Positions 59,533 through 64,000 of a stretch of 64,000 nucleotides of DNA are shown piece by piece. Source of the DNA: DAIOEK01 sp963708715 (lineage in GTDB: Bacteria; Chloroflexota; Anaerolineae; Anaerolineales; Anaerolineaceae); assembly GCA_963708715.1 (NCBI GenBank), contig CAVPSU010000002.1, positions 310,001-374,000 on the forward strand, in the 5' to 3' direction. Each line of letters starts with the position of its first letter. Within the stretch, counting starts at the first letter, position 1. Position numbers and translations under genes: made by a program. Under the pieces are notes generated by a model. It did not search any database, was not told the origin of the DNA, and saw nothing but the letters and a program-made list of their open reading frames with translations.

Positions 59533-60152
59533 TTTGGCTCAGGGAAGAACTTACTGGAAAGAAAATCGAAAACGCGTTGCCGGGTACCGATCCCCTGAAT
59601 TTTGCTCAAATTCTTGGGTTTGACAAACTGCATGGAATTGGGCGTGACATAAAACACCCTGCTTGTATGGAGTGAATAAATGCAATCATTTTCTTTTGCG
59701 CAAAGCTCCACGCCCATTTGATAGACGCCTGGGGGAATAAGGAACTCGGAAAGATGCACCCTTACACCTATTTCAGGGTCTGACAAATTTTCAGCTTGAA
59801 TATACCCGGCTGGATCAGTTTCGATCAGGGTGGCAATCCAAAATAGATTGTCCTGTTTATCCACAAGGAAAATTCGGAGATCCTCCCAGGTAAGCTGCGG
59901 CAAGCTGGATCGAACGATCCACCCGTCCATCTCATACTGGGATTTCCCCCTGGTCATCCGCAGCGCTGGCTGCGACAAGTTGATACTTAACTCAGCTTTG
60001 TCATTGACCGATTGATATTCTGTAAATTTGCCAACCGGGTGAACCGATCTGGCAGAAACTACCGAAAAATAACCCAGGCTGAATCCAGCGATCAACAACC
60101 AGAAAACCAGGTGGGGAAGGATTTTTCTAAAGAAAGTGTGATTGGGCAACAA
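59529..60152 (-). CDS. Membrane-anchored protein coupled to the sulfatase-like gene
   Basis: 207 residues. One N-terminal helix (LVFWLLIAGFSLGYFSVVSA) anchors it, with the rest outside; beta-rich sequence (AELSINLSQPALRMTRGKSQ and GVRVHLSEFLIPPGVYQMGV) has no family that I recognise. It overlaps the sulfatase-like gene by four bases, so it may be its partner or accessory. No promoter or terminator is evident in the 106-base gap to folD. Confidence 0.7.
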   Translation of the reverse strand: MLPNHTFFRKILPHLVFWLLIAGFSLGYFSVVSARSVHPVGKFTEYQSVNDKAELSINLSQPALRMTRGKSQYEMDGWIVRSSLPQLTWEDLRIFLVDKQDNLFWIATLIETDPAGYIQAENLSDPEIGVRVHLSEFLIPPGVYQMGVELCAKENDCIYSLHTSRVFYVTPNSMQFVKPKNLSKIQGIGTRQRVFDFLSSKFFPEPK

Positions 60153-60258
60153 GTGAAGGTTTACCTAACCGGGGAAAATCGAATCAGGAACCCTGAGTGA
60201 ATCTGACCCTACGCCATCAGGGTGAACGGTCTCGATTATACCCCCTCATCTCAGAGCG

Positions 60259-61134
60259 TTATCCCGCCATTTTCGCCGCTTTGAGCGTGTTCTGGAGTAG
60301 CATGGCAATGGTCATAGGACCAACTCCGCCCGGAACCGGTGTGATCCACCCCGCGACTTCTTTCGCCTCTTCGAACGCCACATCTCCGACAAGACGGTAG
60401 CCTCTGGGCTTGCTGACATCCTCCACCCGATTGATCCCAACATCAATGACCACGGCACCGGGTTTGATCCAATCGCCTCGAACCATTTCTGGCTTTCCAA
60501 TTGCAGCCACTAAAACATCAGCTGAGCGAACGACATCTGCCAGGTTTCTGGTCCGTGAATGACAGATGGTCACTGTCGCATTCGCCCGCACCAATAATAA
60601 AGCCACAGGCATCCCGACGATATTCGATCTACCCAACACAACTGCGTTGGCGCCATCCAACTTGATACCGGTCTCTTCCATTAAAACCATACACCCGAAA
60701 GGAGTGCAGGGGATGAAGAGTGGTTCTCTTCCTTTTTGAGCCAGCCGCCCGATATTCATTGGATGAAAACCATCGACATCCTTCTCAAGCTTTATTTCCC
60801 GTAATACTCTTTCTTCATCCAATCCTGCGGGTAATGGCAATTGCACCAGAATCCCATTTACTTTTGGATCGGCGTTAAGTTCACTCACCAACGATTCTAC
60901 ATCTGCCTGAGTTGAGGTTGCAGGAAGGTTGTATCCAAATGATTGGATTCCAGCCTCTCCGCATGCTTTTTGCTTGGATCGAACATACACCTGCGAGGCA
61001 GGATTTTCTCCCACCAGGACAGTCGCCAAACCGGGTGGATTGTGACCTTTTTCAACCCAGGCTGCCGTTTCCCCTTTGACGGTTTGCCGAATCTGTTCTG
61101 CTTTCTTCACCCCATCGATCAATTGGGCAGCCAT
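60259..61134 (-). CDS. folD: Methylenetetrahydrofolate dehydrogenase/cyclohydrolase
   Basis: 291 residues. YVRSKQKACGEAGIQSFGYN with the active Lys, GILVQLPLPAGLDEERVLR, and the NADP domain VVLGRSNIVGMPVALLLVRA plus PVPGGVGPMTIAMLL are complete. It interconverts methylene-, methenyl- and formyl-THF. It could use methenyl-THF formed by the FTCD protein. AGGAG precedes the ATG at eight bases. It appears monocistronic. Confidence 0.97.
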   Translation of the reverse strand: MAAQLIDGVKKAEQIRQTVKGETAAWVEKGHNPPGLATVLVGENPASQVYVRSKQKACGEAGIQSFGYNLPATSTQADVESLVSELNADPKVNGILVQLPLPAGLDEERVLREIKLEKDVDGFHPMNIGRLAQKGREPLFIPCTPFGCMVLMEETGIKLDGANAVVLGRSNIVGMPVALLLVRANATVTICHSRTRNLADVVRSADVLVAAIGKPEMVRGDWIKPGAVVIDVGINRVEDVSKPRGYRLVGDVAFEEAKEVAGWITPVPGGVGPMTIAMLLQNTLKAAKMAG

Positions 61135-61269
61135 AGACGCTCCTTATAGATATTTTTTAGAACACCTCTATCATATAAGAGGATTGAAGATTTATCAACA
61201 AAATTGAAGTATGTTATGATTAATTGCTGATAATTATCCAGTTCATCCTAATCGCAGGGAGAGATTTTC

Positions 61270-62586
61270 ATGAGCAATATTTGCGTAATTGGTACCGGAT
61301 ATGTGGGTCTTGTGACTGGTACCTGCTTTGCTGATCTCGGTAACAAAGTTATATGTCTCGATATCGATCAAAGTCGAATTGACAACCTTCATCAAGGGAT
61401 TATGCCAATTTATGAGCCCGGTCTGGAACAGCTTGTCAATCAAAATGTGAAAGCTGGGCGACTGCTTTTCACAACTGATTATAAAGATGCATTAAAAAAT
61501 GCCCAATTCGCCTTTATCGCCGTTGGAACGCCGTCTGGCGTGGATGGCGAAGCGGATCTTCAATATGTTCGCCAGGCAGCAGAAGCAATCGCAGGCATCG
61601 TCGAAGAGCCGATCATTGTTGTGAATAAATCCACAGTACCGGTGGGAACCGGCGATTGGGTTGCCGACGTAATCAATAAGAGCCGGTCAGGTGCTCCACT
61701 CGATTTTCATGTGGTATCCAATCCGGAGTTTTTACGCGAAGGATCTGCCATCAACGATTTTATGGCGCCAGACCGGGTTGTTCTCGGTTCTGTAGATCCA
61801 GCCGCTGCGGAAGAATTAGCTAAGCTATACGCACCTTTGCGATGTCCGATCTTGATCACCGACCTTCGCACAGCAGAAATGATCAAATACGCATCCAATG
61901 CGTTCCTCGCGACAAAGATCTCATTTATCAATGAAATCTCAAATATTTGCGATGAATTGGGCGCTGATGTGACGATGGTTGCACGTGGAATGGGATTGGA
62001 TAAGCGTATTGGTCCCAATTTCCTGGATGCCGGTTTGGGCTGGGGTGGGTCCTGTTTTCCGAAAGATGTAAAAGCACTTGCTCATATAGCCGTGCTACAC
62101 GGCACACATCCGCAGCTTCTTCAGGCGGTAATGGATATCAATCGGAACCAACGGCGCCGTGTGGTTCTGAAATTACGCAAGATCCTCGGCACATTGAACG
62201 ATAAGACCATTGGTGTCTTGGGGCTTTCATTCAAGCCAAACACCGATGACATCCGGGAAGCTCCGGCATTGGAAGTGATCCATTTACTTCAAAACGAAGG
62301 CGCCCGGATAAAGGCGTATGACCCGCAGGCAATGGACTTGATCGGTAAGGTGGACAAAAGGATCACGCTTTGCGAAACACCATATCAGGTTGCAGAAGGT
62401 GCAGACGCATTGCTACTAGCCACAGAATGGAACGAATTTAAACAACTTGATTTCTCAAAAATCAAAGCCACCATGAAAAATGCGGTCCTGATCGATGGTA
62501 GAAATTTGTATGACCCAGCGACTATGAAAGCACTAGGTTTTGCCTATCACGGTATTGGTCGCGGCTCGAATAACCACCACGATTGA
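61270..62586 (+). CDS. ugd: UDP-glucose 6-dehydrogenase
   Basis: 438 residues. NAD loop IGTGYVGLVTGTCFADLGN, NPEFLREGSAINDFMAPDR, and catalytic Cys in GWGGSCFPKDVKAL, followed by the UDP-binding C-terminal GLSFKPNTDDIREAPALEVI. Makes UDP-glucuronate for surface polysaccharides. GGGAGA stands six bases before the ATG. It ends before a strong terminator. Confidence 0.96.
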   Translation: MSNICVIGTGYVGLVTGTCFADLGNKVICLDIDQSRIDNLHQGIMPIYEPGLEQLVNQNVKAGRLLFTTDYKDALKNAQFAFIAVGTPSGVDGEADLQYVRQAAEAIAGIVEEPIIVVNKSTVPVGTGDWVADVINKSRSGAPLDFHVVSNPEFLREGSAINDFMAPDRVVLGSVDPAAAEELAKLYAPLRCPILITDLRTAEMIKYASNAFLATKISFINEISNICDELGADVTMVARGMGLDKRIGPNFLDAGLGWGGSCFPKDVKALAHIAVLHGTHPQLLQAVMDINRNQRRRVVLKLRKILGTLNDKTIGVLGLSFKPNTDDIREAPALEVIHLLQNEGARIKAYDPQAMDLIGKVDKRITLCETPYQVAEGADALLLATEWNEFKQLDFSKIKATMKNAVLIDGRNLYDPATMKALGFAYHGIGRGSNNHHD

Positions 62587-62603
62587 TCAAGCTACTTACC
62601 CCA

Positions 62604-62634
62604 AATAACCGGTCTTTTGACCGGTTATTTTTTT
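62604..62634 (+). terminator. Terminator after ugd
   Basis: Perfect 11-bp stem AATAACCGGTC (62604-62614) with GACCGGTTATT (62619-62629), TTTT loop and seven T (62628-62634). Confidence 0.93.
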
Positions 62635-62713
62635 AGAATGAAAACACCGTAGTCTGCTGATTGAGCCCTAATTGAATCATGCTAGAATGAATCAGAATTT
62701 ATCCGGAGGGTAT

Positions 62714-63840
62714 GTGCATACCCGATTAATAACAATCATCAGAAAAGAATTTATTCAAATCATACGCGACCCACGCACATTGGGTCTAACGTTTTTTTCC
62801 CCATCGTGATGCTTTTTCTGCTTGGGTATGCTGCCACAAATGATGTTAGAAATATTCCTCTGGCGGTATACGACCAGGATAAATCCGCAGAATCTACCCG
62901 GTTATTAGAAGCATACCAGGCTGCCGATTATTTTAAAATCGCTTATGACGTCAATTCTCCAGCTGAAATTCAGAGATTAATGGACAATGGTTCAGTTAAA
63001 GCAGGGATCATCATTCCACCCGATTATGCAGAGACAGTGTCCACTGGAGAAAAAACAGAAATAGCCTTCATCATTGATGGATCTGATCCTACATTAGCCA
63101 GTACCGCGCTTTCTGCTGCTACCTTGATCGGTCAGGCAAAATCAACGAAACTGGTTGCCAAGCAGATGATGCTGGTCGGACAGGGTCTGGATAGCACACT
63201 GGTGGAAGTCCGCACCCAGGTTTGGTATAACCCCGAACTTGTCTCGGCTAATTTTATGATCCCGGGCTTGATAGGTATGATCCTTCAATTCCTGACGACC
63301 ATGCTCACATCTACAGCCATCGTCAGGGAACGGGAGTACGGTACCATTGAACAACTGATCGTCACGCCCATTCGATCCTGGGAATTGGTTGTGGGTAAAC
63401 TGGTACCTTATGTATTAATCGGTTTTCTGGACTCAGTCGAGGTATTGGTAATTGGCGTGCTGGTCTTTCATATCACTATAAATGGCAATATCCTTCTTCT
63501 GTTGCTCCTCTGTGCCCTTTTCCTTGTAACCACATTGGGGATCGGGATATTAATATCAACCGTGGCGAAAACCCAACAGGAAGCCATGCTTACAACACTG
63601 ATGACGATCATGCCATCTATTTTCCTCTCCGGATTTTTCTTTCCTCTGGCTGCCATGCCCTCAGTATTACAGGCAATCAGCTATCTGATCCCGTTACGAT
63701 ATTTTCTGATCATAGACCGTGGAATTGTACTAAAAGGGGCTGGATTGGAATCGCTCTATTTTGAGGTGATACTCCTGGCAATTTACGGAATCCTTATTAT
63801 GGCTTTGGCAGCAATTCGATTTCGTAAGAAACTGGATTAA
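62714..63840 (+). pseudogene. ABC-2 type transporter permease, one frameshift
   Basis: The gene begins at GTG 62714 with GGAGGG eight bases before it. It encodes HTRLITIIRKEFIQIIRDPR and TLGLTFF, then is broken at the seven-T run 62792-62798: an extra T is needed to link to MLFLLGYAATNDVRNIPLAV. The rest (from 62806) is intact: a periplasmic loop of about 150 residues, FMIPGLIGMILQFLTTMLTS, and four more helices with the family's REREYGTIEQLIVTPI. Restored length is about 375 residues, normal for ABC-2 exporters of the YhhJ/DrrB kind. Partner ATPase is not in the window. Confidence 0.85.
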
Positions 63841-63847
63841 GAGATTG

Positions 63848-64000
63848 TTACCATCGGGCGTGATGTTCTTCTGCCCATCCGGGGATGTGAGAGATCACGT
63901 ACTGTTGACCTGTCTCATCTTCGATCTTTCCTGAGTAATGTCCGATCAATTGATGCACTTCAGAGCGTAGGATCAGCGCTTCAGTTTTGGCAATCCGTTC
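63848..64000 (-). CDS. Protein of unknown function, only the C-terminal 50 codons present
   Basis: The frame is open to the right edge and ends at TAA (63850-63848). It reads HQLIGHYSGKIEDETGQQY, then ISHIPGWAEEHHARW, which resembles the C-terminus of the DUF2804-type proteins. The rest is outside the window, so the family is tentative. It is convergent with the ABC-2 permease gene at seven bases. Confidence 0.5.
   Translation of the reverse strand, partial: ERIAKTEALILRSEVHQLIGHYSGKIEDETGQQYVISHIPGWAEEHHARW

Noticed and set aside
62714..62810. TGA at the permease break read as selenocysteine, because selB is present
   Set aside because: Reading through the TGA does not give the family sequence; only a one-base shift does.

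Overview
The window looks like chromosome of an anaerobic or facultative Chloroflexota bacterium, most likely class Anaerolineae. This is inferred from family content: an Ig-like (NBR1 central domain type) lipoprotein, a fused formiminotransferase-cyclodeaminase, a bifunctional phosphoglucose/phosphomannose isomerase, abundant lipoproteins with Thr/Pro-rich linkers, and a BMP-type ABC importer. No 16S rRNA gene is present to confirm it. Gene density is high, Shine-Dalgarno sites are mostly clear, and many genes overlap by 1-8 bases.

Layout. 1-8.2 kb: end of a lytic transglycosylase, a pyruvate dehydrogenase operon (E1 alpha, E1 beta, E2; no E3), an orphan radical SAM gene and pyruvate phosphate dikinase. 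8.3-14.3 kb: a single-domain response regulator, a zinc-ribbon protein, cca-hpt-tdk, and rplU-rpmA-rpmE in which L31 carries a C-terminal RNA polymerase alpha-CTD-like domain, then a YfcE-type phosphoesterase and a Cys-rich protein. 14.3-18.5 kb: a phosphonate-type ABC importer with a doubly frameshifted binding protein and a fused double permease. 18.6-23.4 kb: Ig-like lipoprotein, rsmI, sugar isomerase, tRNA-Ser, a sugar-kinase remnant and an MFS transporter. 23.5-26.6 kb: ECF sigma/anti-sigma pair with a lipoprotein and a divergent flavodoxin that share a promoter-like motif. 26.7-27.9 kb: HigBA-like toxin-antitoxin pair, then a tandem array of decayed tRNA-Glu 3' ends beside the intact tRNA-Glu. 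28-36 kb: SRAP repair protein, frameshifted FTCD, M23 lipoprotein, dcd, ferredoxin-like protein, selB and a coiled-coil gene. 36-39.7 kb: three complex I/Mrp-type membrane subunits without the rest of a complex.

39.7-57.9 kb, all on the minus strand, is the most interesting region. In transcription order: 8-oxoguanine deaminase-like amidohydrolase, adenine deaminase, GntR regulator, an aspartate-carbamoyltransferase-like protein, a YgeW-like carbamoyltransferase, carbamate kinase, a complete BMP nucleoside/purine ABC importer, a threonine synthase-like PLP enzyme, a glycosyltransferase, a TrpB-like PLP enzyme, an unknown protein and a hydantoinase. This suggests a nucleobase or ureide fermentation route: import, deaminate, open the ring, move the carbamoyl group to phosphate and make ATP with carbamate kinase. 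Two GntR-type palindromes flank a strong promoter at the head of the cluster. The window closes with a sulfatase-like membrane protein pair, folD, ugd, an ABC-2 permease and the end of an unidentified gene.

Five genes are interrupted by single-base indels, or by a shift that needs one (phnD twice, FTCD, YgeW-like, ABC-2 permease, and probably the YfcE-type gene). Most lie in homopolymers, so sequencing or assembly error must be excluded before calling them pseudogenes.
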